64,000 nucleotides of DNA from Antitrichia curtipendula (taxonomy: Eukaryota > Streptophyta > Bryopsida > Hypnales > Leucodontaceae), in contig OX579641.1 of the NCBI GenBank assembly GCA_951230915.1, positions 6,448,001 through 6,512,000 of the forward strand, given 5' to 3'. The stretch's first letter is position 1. Each line of letters opens with the position of its first letter. Shown here one piece after another: positions 21,069 through 33,030 of this stretch. A program made the translations under genes and the position numbers. The notes under the pieces are model-generated. The model saw only the letters and a list, made by a program, of their open reading frames with translations, searched no databases and was not told the origin of the DNA.

Positions 21069-24000
21069 TCAAATATCGTCTGACTCAGATGCACTGAGTT
21101 CGAAATAAGAACATACTCTGGGATCATAAGATCTATGAGGTGATAAAGAGATTGAAGATGAATCAGATGAAGCATCAACATAAGCTAATGCTAAATGTTC
21201 GGCATAAATAGGTAGGCCACAAGGACTCAAAGAAAGACTTCTAAGAAATCCAGGATGTTGATAAAAAGGCAAAGTGCGTCTTGGTGATGGACTCATCCAA
21301 CTGCAAACAACAAATCATATGTTTGAGTATATAGTAACAAATTAAAATTCAAAATACAAAACTTTGAATCGAAATTATTGAAAAATAAAAATAAAACTTA
21401 CTCACATAAGTCAAGTAGTTCGACATCTTCAATTGGAGAGTCATCATCAATCTCCATACCATCATCCGAGGTAGTAGAATCAAGAGCCTTGGAGATGATT
21501 GTAGGTGTTTGTAATGGCTTCAGTACCTCATCAAAGAGCTTGGCATCACTTTCTAATGCTAAAATATGACGATTAGATGAATGAGCTGCTTTGATGGAAG
21601 AACCTGTATAAGACAATAAATTGACATTACAAATACATTAGAATTTAAGGGTAGATAGAAAAATCAAATTAGAAAATACAAAAAACAATGATTCAATGAT
21701 ATAGATTACAATACCTGTAGAGGCAGTCATGTCTGCCACAATACCACTTGTAGGGGTCAAGCCATGAACAAAAAGCTTCATGAGAACCTTTGACTTCTCC
21801 TTAGCACCCCTCCATGGCTTGCCATCTTCCTTTCTACGTGATTGAGTTGTCGTCGTAATAGTGTTGAAGAGGACGTCATCTGTAGTTAAATCAACCTTAG
21901 GAATTGAGGGATCAATAGAAATCTGAAGCTCTTGAGGTTGCCTAGCAATGGGAGAGGCAAATGATCGAACCAACAACAAAGCCTTGAACTTCAAAGTCTG
22001 CAAATCAAAATTAAAACCAAGTTAGATTGTACATTTAAACGCAAAATTCATTATAATAAAAGACTTCAGTGAATTTGAGAAAATACTGTTCAGGTCCAGT
22101 CCACCTGATCTGCACCAGAGATTGGAAAACTGGAATGTTGAAGTGACGATAACTTACTCAGATTTTGTCCAAACTGGGCATATGAGGTGTTTTTTGACAT
22201 CTACAGATTCGGTAGATGTCAAAAAACACCTTATATGCCCAGTTTGGACAAAATCTGAGTAAGTTATCATCACTTCAACATTCCAGTTTCTCAAACTCTG
22301 GTGCAGATCAGGTGGATTGGACCTGAACAGTATTTGAAATCAAAGATTGGAAATAACAAATATGTATTGAATATGGTGTTAGAATTAATACTAAAACTAC
22401 AGGAAAGAAAGATAAGTACTTACTTGAGCCCACCATGTAGCTTTATGAAGCCACTCTGAAAATTCAAGGTCACTGAATTTTGGTTTAGGGAACTTGAGAG
22501 CCTCACGAAGAGAAGGAGACTTGTTCCATCTCTCAAGCCACTTGATCTTCATGGAAGTATCTATTGCTGAAGTTGCCAACATCCAAAGTTTCTCTTGGGT
22601 CATCTCCGGATTGTCGTCATGAGTTTCATAGTGAAGCTTAACTTGCTCCAAAAATGCAATCGTATGTTTTGGATCTGCAATGGGAAGCTGCTTCTTCAAT
22701 TCGGAATGAGAAGCCACCTTGACCTTATCAATAGCTTTGGAGACCCACTCAGAAACTGCAGTTGAAGTCCAATCCGCGGAATCGGGATACTTTTCATAGA
22801 ATTTTCTTTGAGCAGCAGCAGCAGCATCCCCCAACTCTTGCTGCACAACGTAAAGAAAATTTAAAAATAAACATAAATGTTCATGAGAACAAATGTTTTG
22901 CATAGGAGAACAAGGGATATGAAATCAAATTAAAAAGAAGAACTAATGTCAAGAAGCCTAAACATTCAAGAAAATATGAAAAGTAGAAAAGGAAATAAAG
23001 AAGTAAACCTGGTACAAGACTCCATTTAGAGCCTCAATAGTTAGAGTGAACCAAGTCCTGTGTTTTGATTTTTGCTTGGCTTCAGCTGCAGCAAGATTCT
23101 CCTTAGAAACAAGTTTCTCAAAATACGACAGTGGCTGCCCGGCAATATTATGAATGCGATAGAGCTTGTGAACAAGATTTATGGAAACATGGGACTTCTG
23201 GTTTCGCCTGCCAAAACAAAATTTACTATATTAAATCATATAAATTAAACATTCAATTAAAAGAAGGTAGGACATAATGATTCAAAGTGAACAAACATTG
23301 GAAACGGAAGACTTGAATAAAATGGAAATTCATCAAGGATGATAAGGAAATACCAATTGACTTCATGTAATGCTGTCAATGTAGTTGCAACATCCCCTTT
23401 GACTTCCAAAATGATACTTTCAACCGCATAATGCCATTGAAAGTCGTCCGTATGATCTCGGTTGATAAGAGGTAACCATGCTTGCAAACGATGGTTTCCA
23501 TCCCATACCATGAACATCTTGCCAGAGAAAACTTTGAGATCTTCATCGTTTTGCAATTCTCTCTCAAATGCAGCATTTGCTCTCAGCCAATTTGAACTCC
23601 AGGTTTTGATAATGTCATCCGTGACATCCACTGTCTTCCCTTCATTGTTCTCCAAGGCAACATAGAAAACGCCATTTCCTTCCATATAACCACAAGTAAC
23701 AAAGTGTGCAGCTAAATTCATGACATCATTCTTCAAGAAAGGCCTCACCACCGGTAGAGATATCATACGGCATAAAGGAATGTTGATCTTTGATTTAGCT
23801 CGTGGTTGATACCTCAAGCGCTCAAGACGAGAAGAAGTATTCACAGTCTCCTTCTTCAAAAATCCATGCAACTCTAACTCAAGTTGATTTTGAGAAAGAG
23901 GCTCAAGTATAGCATTGACTCTTGGTGCTTGTGGATCTCCTTCTGCCGGCATCCCCAAAACAATGTATACATAAAGATTAGAAGAAGTTTTGGTGGAGGC

Positions 24001-25899
24001 CCAAGAATTTTCAGCATAAAATGACATAGATAGCATACATTCATAAGCAAATGTGTGTCTCAAAAAGTGTGGCCGTCAACGGCTGGGGTCTAAGGTTTCC
24101 TAGAAAATTTCAGATTTTGATAAGCATTGAGGAACATAGCATACATTCATAAGCAAATGTGTGTCTCAAAAAGTGTAGCCGTCAACGGCTGGGGTCTAAG
24201 GTTTCCTAGAAAATTTCAGATTTTGATAAGCATTGAGGAACATAGCATACATTCATAAAAGAATATATGTCTCAAAAAGTGTGGCCGTCAACGGCTGGGG
24301 TCTAAGAAGTGTCTAAAAAATTTAGCTTTAGACAAACATAGCAATGTAGTATATTTTGACAAGCAATTTATGTCTCTAGAAGCATGGCCATTAACGGCTA
24401 CGGCCCAAGGTCACAAAGATTTCAGCATTTGATCAAATCCCTAATGTTGTATAGAGCCAAAAGAATTCAGCATTAGCCTAAATCCCTAATGTTTCGTAGA
24501 AGGAAATGTATGTCTCAAAAGTGTAGCCGTCAACGGCTAGGGTCTAGGAAGGCTCACGAAATTGTAGCACCTTGATTCTGAAATTAGAATTCCGAAAATT
24601 GTGTCCGTTCAAGGCTGTTCATTAGAGAGGAAGAAAAGAGCCGAAAAAAGCGCAGCCGTTAACGGCTTGGGTCTAGGAAGGCTCACAAAGTTCTAAACTG
24701 GAATGCAGAAAAGCGTGGCCGTCAACGGCTGTCCATTAGAGAGGCGATATTGAACGCAAAATAGGATCTGAAAAAGTGCAGCCGTCAACGGCTGGGGTTT
24801 AGAGAGGGCAAAAAAATTAGCCACGCACCTGGATTGGCTTCATTCGGCGTACTTGCTGTCCTCTTCTCTTCCTGGATCGTCATTTGTCCATGCTCATCTC
24901 CACGCTCCAAAACCGCCGCATCTCCCGCAGCAGCCTCTCCTGCAGCCTCCCCTTCCTCCATCGTGAAAGTTTCTTCCTCCGGTACCTTCAAAGTTCAAAG
25001 ACAATGTGCGAAGAAACCACAAGGTTTAGGTGAAAGCAAGTGTCCAAAAACAAAACAAAAAAAAAACAAGTATAAAATTGATAGATGTATCTCAAAGGAA
25101 TCATGTAAAGAATTTTTTCAATTTTCAAAATTTTAAGCCAAATTTTTTTGTACTTGTAGATTCTTCAGGTCAGAATTACTCTGATTTTTTTCAAATTTTT
25201 TGGACACTCGAGCGATTTTACAAAATTCGCCAATAACTGCTGAAAATCAAAAGGCTGGATTTGGCCTCAAAATCAGCGGATTTTGAAGATTTCAAGCCAG
25301 ATTCCAAGATGCCGTTTTAGTTTTTAGGCCGTAAAATACTCAATATGCATCCGTTTTTTCCGTGCTATACACCGTTGGAATTGGAATTCCGACGCGTACA
25401 AAATCATGTCAAGTTCCTAGAAATCTAGCTCGCTAAAATTTTCACATACTTTCTCATTTAGCATTGCTTGGAAAAATTATTTACGTACCATTCTGTTTGT
25501 AACTTCAAGCTCCATCTCCAACTCTAGCGTTGGAAGTAAAAAGTGCTCATGCTGTTGTTGTTGATGTCCTTCTCCCCTGTCTTCATTTTCTTCTTCTTCA
25601 TCAATGTGTTCATCACAATCACTATAGCTACACACAATCTCTGGTTGAGCTTCACAAGATGTACACCTAACTTCTACAATATCCTCTCCTATTGCTTCAC
25701 ATGGACTTATATCTCTATAAGTCAAATTCCTCGTTGAGCTTGACAAATCAACTGTACTAATTCGGGACAATCGTCTAATCATTCTACCCCTTAACAATTG
25801 CTTCTTACTCGAATAACGAAAGCTACTTCTCCTCTTCTTCTTCCTCTGTGGAACTTCACTGTCCAACACTAACAATGGAGGAAGCAATTCCTCCTGCAT
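21069..25899 (-). CDS. Element B accessory gene: ParB-like plus methyltransferase-like protein, 829 aa
   Basis: Eight exons: 25899-25489, 24985-24829, 23942-23354, 23207-23009, 22840-22424, 21997-21715, 21603-21402, 21300-21069. All phases agree and the sum is exactly 830 codons with the stop. N-terminus: basic RKKKRR cluster and acidic Glu runs. Residues about 240-345 look like a ParB/sulfiredoxin-type fold, with VRPFLKNDVMNLAAHFVTCG and the signature MVWDGNHRLQAW (DGNHR 337-341). Residues about 655-716 resemble motif I and following strands of N6/N4-type DNA methyltransferases (GIVADMTASTGSSIKAA, then RHILALESD). No DPPY/SPPY catalytic motif is visible, so methylation activity is doubtful. 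ParB-methyltransferase fusions are known from phages and bacteria. In this transposon the role may be DNA binding; this is inference. Intron 2 contains a palindrome array and intron 5 a foldback element. Confidence 0.72.
22081..22335. repeat. Foldback element with 124-bp arms
   Basis: Arms 22081-22204 and 22212-22335 are near-perfect inverted copies separated by a 7-base loop (start AAATACTGTTCAGGTCCAGT, end inverted). It sits inside intron 5 of the accessory gene, so the pre-mRNA would form a long hairpin that could be a small-RNA source. Confidence 0.9.
24072..24792. repeat. Array of near-palindromes GCCGTYAACGGC in intron 2
   Basis: GCCGTCAACGGC starts at 24072, 24178, 24284, 24526, 24718 and 24781; the perfect palindrome GCCGTTAACGGC is at 24655; GCCATTAACGGC is at 24387; a degenerate copy is near 24604. 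Each is usually followed by GGGTCTA. The first three lie in tandem units of 106 bp; the rest are more diverged. All are within intron 2 (24828-23943) of the ParB-like gene. They are candidate binding sites for a dimeric protein. Confidence 0.9.
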
Positions 25900-26550
25900 C
25901 TGAAATAATCAACTATCAAGGCATTACAATATCAACATCTACCATACTACATCACACCCTCTTCTGAACTTACATTTCTATCTACTACTTCCTCATGTCC
26001 TGCAACCTTTTATATTCGATGAGACTTCAACAACTTCTTCCTACAAGGATATAAGTTCATTTCATGACTACATAACGGCTACTTCTATTTGCTACTCATC
26101 ATCATCGATTACAATATTCTCGACCGGCCACTAAATATATTATTATAATTGTAAACGTGTCCTACGTCGCCATCAACTCTACTACTTGACGTCTTGACGT
26201 CTATTGTCAGTGACAGTTTTAACATTGCCAACTTGATTTAATTCATATTGATATCTTTCATATTGTAATCCATTTATTACTGGTGATGTGCTAATTGATA
26301 CCATACAATACGCCGTCTTACCCAACTCCATTTCACCTACCTCTTCTATATCAAATCTTGATACGGTATTTATTCATGACCATTCAAATTATCAATCCAA
26401 TTTCAAATTTAGTACATCCATGAAAAAAATTTCATTCAGTTTGAACAACTCTATTATTGTTCGTTTTAAATTCACGCCCTTTACACTCGTAAACATCATT
26501 GCTTACTTCTTCATTCTTCGTCTCTCTTCCCATTTTTTTAATGCTTCGCT
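25900..26550. promoter_or_regulatory. Divergent promoter region of element B
   Basis: The 651 bp between the start codons of the two divergent element genes must hold both promoters and leaders. It is AT-rich with several CATCATCATC and TTCTTC runs. I cannot assign a TATA box or start with confidence. Confidence 0.4.
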
Positions 26551-29500
26551 ATGGCTAGTATTGTTGCTAAAGGTCATGATGTCCCATTTCTTCTACCACT
26601 GGACAGTCAAGGTATTGTTCGTGTGCTTGCCCATCTTCTTCATGTCCGGTTTGGATTCACCCCTTCTTCTATTATTGTGGAGGAAGAACTCCAAGGAGAT
26701 GACGGTGTTGTTACGGGGTCTATCTTACAATCAAGGTGTACTGATCATGAAGGATTCTACTGGTTTCTTCCTGCTGGACGCTATAGAGTTTATGGTCTCC
26801 TGTCGGGGCTCTTACCACCTTCAACTGAAGGATTGACACTTACTTCTGATAAGTCAAAGGGACAACACCCATTACCACGTCTTGTAAAAGTGGAGTCCCT
26901 AGGCAGTGGATGCTCCGAGAACACAATTGCGTTCAATATCAAGCGTGAGTCTATAGAACCTGTCATTGAGTTGTCTAGCGATTCTGAAGGTCAAATGCCG
27001 ATTAAAGTTTGCCAACCTTCTTCTTCGAATGTTCATTTCCCACGTATGGTAGATTCATCCATTCCTACTATCTTCCATAGTACACTTAGTAGTCCAGCAT
27101 CGTCTGGATTTTCTCGTCCTCCTCTCCCCCCCAATCATCGCGATTCTTTAACCGTATTAGAATGCCTTCGCAAATTGTCTTCAGTGCCTGGTTCACGAAA
27201 CGAACTTGCCCAAATTGATTTTGATGCCATGGACTACCACAAGGTTTAGTTTCTCCCGACTAGATTTGATGGTAATGTTTTTTTTGAGCTACCACCTTCT
27301 CGTGGTTCCATATGTGGGGCTAGAGGCATGGAAGGTATGGACAAGCAATATGATGGTCATACATGGTGTCGCACCATGACATCAAACATCCATAATGACT
27401 TAGGTTTGAAGTTTAGAAAATCGCATTGTGTTGGGCACTTGATCTGTGAAAATACAAACTGTGACTACCGCACACGAGCTCTGAAAAGCAATGAATCTCA
27501 GTGGATTGGGACCACCAAACATCCTTTTAGCGTAGGTCAGATTCCTCCTCCTGATTCTACCGTGCTCTGTAAAGTTTGTAGACAACCTCCTGTTTGTATC
27601 AGTCTATGTAACTCGAGAATTTATTATATACTTAGAACTGGAGAATTGTCACGTGCATGCATCCATTTGGGTGTTCATTCACATCCTGTTTCTGATGGTC
27701 AATGTAGAGAGTCTCTTGAAGCAATAACTAGTCTAATTGCTAACGAGGTAGCTAAGACTCCAACAGCCAAAACTTCTGCCATTACCTTGGCAGCAAGCAA
27801 GGAATTCCTTGACACGTTTCTTATTCACGATGGGCCTGGACCAAAGGAGATGCTTCATGGTGATGCGTTAGAGAATGTCATGGATAAGTTCAAGCTCCTT
27901 AGCTCACCCAATGTGCGCAACATTGTTTCCTCCTTTCGGAACAACAATAAAGGTGCAGGCGAGATTGATCGAATTCTTGACATGAAGGGACGTGCCAAAA
28001 TGGAGTACATCCACGATAGTGTATTTCCAGGACAAGGACAAGATAAGGTCTATTTATTCAAGATGCTTGTGAATGGACCTGGAAGTGGAGTGGATCTCGT
28101 GCAACGGATGCAACTAGGCGGCAACCTTGAAAACTGTTTTATCATGTTTGATCATGTCAAGAGAGTGAAATTATGGACGACTATTGTTTGTCACGTCTAT
28201 GATGCCACTTATTGTAAAGTCATGACCATAGCTGTATGTGATATGCAGACTGAGGGCACCGAAGGCCAGATCATTTTTTGGCATTGTTTGAATAGGGTCA
28301 TGGTCAAAAATGGAGTGTCAAATCCTAACTTCAAGGGATTTATGTGTGATAGCGCTCAAGCCAACTTCAATGCTATTCGCATTGTGTATGGGTCAGGGGA
28401 TCCATCTGTTCCAATGGTGGATCGTGAAAGGACTTGTTTGTTCCATTGGGCGACAAGCATGCATAAGCACACAGAGAAACTAATCTCCAAAGAGTTCCAA
28501 AAACAGCATATCCGACTCTGCAGGCAGTATAAAGATGCAACGTCAATGGCTGAGGCAGAGAAGATGTATTTAGAAATTAAAGCTTGGTGGTATTCTTCTG
28601 GAGCTGCATCAGAACCAGCTATCCGTGAACTTGAGGACTGGCTAGCATTTTGGCACTTTCGATATCGTCAATGGGGCGCATTCATGGATACGGTATGATC
28701 TCTACTTTCATAATTTGGTTTTCTAGTTTTTATTCTACATCTTCAATGTTTTAAATAATGACTTCATTCAATATATTTGCAGAAATTGACAACAGAAGAA
28801 TTAGCAGATATTCCAACATGCAATCTTGCAGAAACTATGCACAACAAATGGATGCAAGCTTCAGGAAAGCGTGGATCTGATTTGTTCATTGCCACATGTG
28901 ATGACTGGGTTCAAGCCTTCATGCAAATGACCAACTACAGAGCTTATCTTTGTGGGGGCCCTTCCGGAAAAGGCCCCTCTAAAGAAGATTTGAAATTGAA
29001 GAGGGCTATGGCATCTGGAGATGGGAAAAAAATCGCAGACGCACTTAGTGAGATGTCTGGAGTTGAAGACGTTTGCACTCGAATTCCGCATTTGGAGGGT
29101 GAAGAAGTATTTGGGTCTAGCAAAAGGAAATTAGATCTTCCAATTGGTTCTGAGGGTGATTCTCATCGCCCTGACAAAGTAAACTTCTCTCATCCTCGGG
29201 TTCAAATTAGATCAGCTACTGGTAGAGTGCAACTTGGGTCTGCAGTTGTAGAAACTAATACGGTTTTATCCCATATCCAATCTGTCATGGAAACTGATTG
29301 CGATACATCAGAATGGCATATAGCGAGACTTTCTCACAAGTCAAGGAAACAGTGTCATGCCATTCAAAAGTATACACAAGCCAAATGCAAGCTATTGATT
29401 GTTAGGCATGGAATATCCACTGCTGCCCCTACTTATAGAGGACAAAAGCGTGAGTATAAGGGCACAGCAGTTCAAACTGAGGATTTCTGGTTTTGTGCAG

Positions 29501-30165
29501 ACCAAATTGCACGATGCATCATGGGACCTAAGCGTTCCCATGTTCTTACTCGACCTGAGATCCCTGAGATTTGGCCTGTTCTTATTGGTACAAATCTTAG
29601 TCGTACCGAAATTATAGAGTTTGAAGAAGTTGGGTTTCGCTTGCAATCTAGCATTCCGATGTCACCTCGACGGCTATTTACCTCATCTAGAATATTTGAG
29701 CCCATGTTGTGGACTCATCCTCAACCAGCACATGCTGAAAGAATTCCTTCTATTCGAAATGGCAAGCAAGTTCGTCGGAGCAGTAAGGCCCCCACCGAAA
29801 ATCATCGCAATCAGTGGGAGAGTGCAAGGAATGTTACAGCAAGTATCACTGGAGTGAACTTCCTTCCTTACCCTGGACTTGGTGCCATTATTACACTTCT
29901 GTCTGGTACTGAACCTAATCAAAAGGTTTATAATATCACGCTTTCAAATTTTCCATCTTGTACATGTCCTCATTATGGAGGTATGAATGGAACTTCCATT
30001 GGAAAGCGTGGTATGTACATAAACTGCAAGCATCTTTATTACATCTTTCGTTACTTTTGCAAATTGAATTACAAGACAGACACATTCATCCACGCTCCTA
30101 CCTTGAGTTCGGATGAAGTTAAGCAAGTGCTCGTTGCTGCCGAAATCATCAAGACATGCGAGTGA
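26551..30165 (+). pseudogene. Mutator-like (MULE) transposase with one in-frame stop
   Basis: Exon 1 26551-28692 (donor ACG|GTATGA) and exon 2 28783-30165 (acceptor TTTGCAG), phase 0, about 1,174 codons. Reading is continuous except for a single TAG at 27247-27249 (codon 233); the frame resumes directly with FLPTRFDG. Features in order: a GCM-like Cys/His region (CENTNCDYRTR, CKVCRQPPVC); catalytic Asp in IMFDHVKRVKLWT; Asp in GFMCDSAQANFNAIR; a C-x2-H (CLFHW) helix; Glu in CNLAETMHNKW; a C-terminal SWIM zinc finger (CTCPHYGG ... INCKHL). This is a known plant Mutator-related transposase family. It acts in the nucleus on the element's GTGAGC-rich ends. Either the gene is freshly inactivated, or the stop is a sequencing error, is spliced out or is read through. 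Confidence 0.85.
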
Positions 30166-30645
30166 AGTTAGTGAACAAATTAGTTGACTAGTATTAGCAT
30201 GATATGAAGTACATCTATAGTACCAATATTTTATCTTCAAAATTTTCATATATGCAGATTATTATACTCATATTTCAATATCTATTCTTTTTTGCAATGA
30301 CAAAATATTTTATTATCTGTAGGATGTTGAATTCTTTTTGATATTTTCATTGTATTTGTCTTTTTGTCAATTTTAGAATTCCTTTTGGATTAACTATTTG
30401 TACTTTCACTTTATAAGCCTATTCTAAGACAGACTCTGAAGATGTGATTTAAACCATTAAACTTGGATATAAAATTTGAGTCTGCAATAGCACCAACTTT
30501 TTAGGCTTTTAAATCCACGGTCATGGGTCCCATGGCAATAGGACATATTTTCAAAAAAAAACTTTGCTAACAAAACCTCAAATTTTTTTCCTTTTTAATT
30601 ACAAAAAATTAGAAATTTCTCCAAAATTCAAATTTGTAGACTTCA

Positions 30646-30728
30646 GGCTCACGCAATTCCTGCTCACCGCTCATAGGCTCACGCTCACCGCTCATAGGCT
30701 CATGCTCACATGCTCACATACTAGCGTC
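30646..30728 (-). repeat. Right inverted repeat of element B
   Basis: Tandem GCTCAC units (CGCTCATAGGCTCACGCTCA and similar) ending ACATACTAGCGTC. This is the inverted counterpart of 20391-20438, extended by extra units. Confidence 0.8.
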
Positions 30729-32650
30729 GTTGGTGTAAGTTGAGAGTCTATTCATTGAGGATTCCACTTAAAAAATAATGCTTTGTCATGTTATGTACTA
30801 TACTAATAATTGCAAAGAGAAAAAAATTCCTTGAATCTCTTTTTGAAGATTGATGAAATTAAGACTTTGTTCATCATGGATCCTACACATTTGAGTTCAT
30901 CATAAAGTGGTCTAGCATGTGGTTTGCACTTGCAAGCTAATTTTGAAATGTAGTCTCCACAAACTACAAGAGAAAGGGGTATATTTTAAGTGAGTTTCTC
31001 AGTATAATACTCCTATACATAAGATTATAAGTAATGACCTTTATAGCCATATTCATTGAATTGAGACAAAATGGACAATTTGAGACTTCAACTTTGTTAT
31101 TTGAGACCTCCATTTTAACAAATAAAAAATTTATAAACATATCAACCTTTATAAAACTAAAGGTTTATAAATGTATGAACATATTAAATCTCAATGCACC
31201 AGGGTTTTTCTTATATCAAACACTTATTATCATCTAAATGTAAAGTCAAAGATAATATGAGACTTCAGATTGTTTCATTTTAACGAATATGGCCTTCTTT
31301 AAGGAGATTTTTAATAAATTTTTATTAGAAATCCCCCTTTCTTTTGAAATGACAATGTATTTTTAATAAATTTTTACTTTAAAATCTTCTTAAAGGTCAT
31401 TAGTTATGATCTTATGTTTAGGACTATACTTAAAAATTCACTTAAAACACTCTTTTCTCTTGTAGTGACAATAAATGCACCACTTGATCTTGAGTTAAGT
31501 TCTAAAATCCAAATTCTCATCGCATTTGGAATTACAATCCCTTCTATTACATGTCACATATTTATGAGTTTTGATTGGTGAAAGCCAAACAAGAGACAAA
31601 ACTCAAAAGAGCTCTATTTTTTATACAAAAAGAATTAGATCCCTAGTTCTCTAGTTTTTGATGTTTTAAGGGGAAAAAATCAAGAAAGGACAGACCTAGC
31701 TGGTCAAATTTTGGCCAGCCAAGAATGCAATTATTAAATTATTAAAAGAAATTGAATTCTTTGGAATTTTTTTCTTTTTCTTTAAATTTTTGTTTTTTCT
31801 TGTGATGGTTTTAAGGTTGCTGAAGTCTTTTGGTAGCTCTTTCAATGTTGTTCCACTTAGATGCAATTTTCAACTTCTTCAACCTGCACGTGGAGATGGA
31901 AGTACATGAAGTTGCTCACAAATGGACAAGTCCAATGGCTTCAAAATGGACAAGTCCAATTTCTTTGAATTAGACTCAAAGTGCATCGGGAAACTACTTC
32001 ATGCTCTTGTAATTCATCAACTTGACTATCTCCTAAAAAGATGTGAATGGCCCCGCTAAACTCACACACACCGCCTTGAAAATCCCTAACTGTCCAATTT
32101 GCCAAAAAATAGACGAAAGTACCACCAATGCTATCCATTTGCCAAAAATCATTGGCCATCACTCTAGGCTATGGATACAATACGGAAGACATATATGGAT
32201 ATATAATATAGATACAAATACAGGAGTACAAGTACAGAAACATCAATATATCCACATCAACTGCAATTCCCAAACCCAATCTGAAATTATAAATAGGGAT
32301 GGTGGTGGTTTGGATTTGGCTTTGGATTTGGGTTTGAATTGGGGTTGTGAAGGGCCTAGGTTGGGGTTTGGGAATTTAAAAAAATTGTCCTATCACTAGA
32401 TGCCATGTGTACAAATACATTTAAATTGTCACTGGGTAATGGAATTATCACTTGTAATGACTATCCACTTAAAAAACAGGGCACTATAATTATATTAATC
32501 AAATTTTGAAGGTCATTAAATTTGAGTGGGAGGTCTTCTAGTGTTGTTCCATTGAGGGAAAAGTAATTTTAATTATTTTTTTCAATCTACAAATGGTGGA
32601 AAGCAATTGGTGTTGCCCTTCTTGCAATTGGACAAGTCTAATGTCCAAAA
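30729..32650. other. AT-rich intergenic region
   Basis: No gene supported. A 25-bp stretch (ATGGACAAGTCCAAT with flanks) is duplicated at about 31920-31960. The short minus-strand frame at 31941-32162 has no recognisable domain. Confidence 0.45.
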
Positions 32651-32955
32651 CATTAGATGATTTTTGGGGGGACTGGAGGGCCGTTTCGGGCCTGTTCCCG
32701 GCACTATTCCCCCGGCAGCAAAAGAACGGCCACTGTCAGAAAAAAAAAATTTGAAAAAAAAAAATTTCTTAAAATCATAAAATGGAAAAACAAGATGAAC
32801 AATTTTTTTTAATTTTTTAAAAACTTTTTTTTGGTATGACGTGGCAGTCGCTCTGCCACGTCATGCAACTGCTGCGGCACAGTTCCAGATAGTTTCGGAG
32901 TCTAAGAACCATGGGGAACTCACAGCCCTCCACAGGGGTTGAAAAACATGTAATG
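32651..32955 (+). mobile_element. CATTA-ended MITE, copy 1
   Basis: Begins CATTAGATGATTTTTGGGGG and ends ACATGTAATG, a short inverted terminus. The body has the family strings GGGCCGTTTCGGGCC, AAAAGAACGGCC and an internal hairpin GACGTGGCAG...CTGCCACGTC. Other copies are at 36083 and 40397. No target duplication is seen. Confidence 0.8.
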
Positions 32956-33030
32956 GTAGTCAAGTTCGACAAATTACAAAGTACATCATGAAACTTCTTC
33001 AAACCCTTGGTATTCTTCAAATTCATTTAA

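Larger units (their letters stand above)
20391..30728. mobile_element. Element B: 10.3-kb Mutator-like element with accessory ParB/methyltransferase-like gene
   Basis: Imperfect inverted repeats made of GTGAGC units close the ends: left GATGCTAGTTTGTGAGCTTG, right (reverse complement) GACGCTAGTATGTGAGCATG. Inside are two divergent genes: a Mutator-like transposase with DDE-like residues and a SWIM zinc finger on the plus strand (26551-30165), and an eight-exon ParB/methyltransferase-like gene on the minus strand (21069-25899). A 13-bp direct repeat, GTTGGTGTAAGTT, lies 4 bp outside the left end and directly outside the right end. It is longer than the usual 9-bp Mutator duplication, so its meaning is unsure. 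The transposase has one in-frame stop; the accessory gene is open. Confidence 0.82.

Noticed and set aside
20391..30728. Ordinary host gene pair rather than a transposon
   Set aside because: The plus-strand protein is a transposase with SWIM finger and the pair is enclosed by matching GTGAGC-rich inverted ends.
31941..32162. 73-aa minus-strand frame as a retroelement gag fragment
   Set aside because: No conserved motif, no long terminal repeats and no neighbouring polymerase region.
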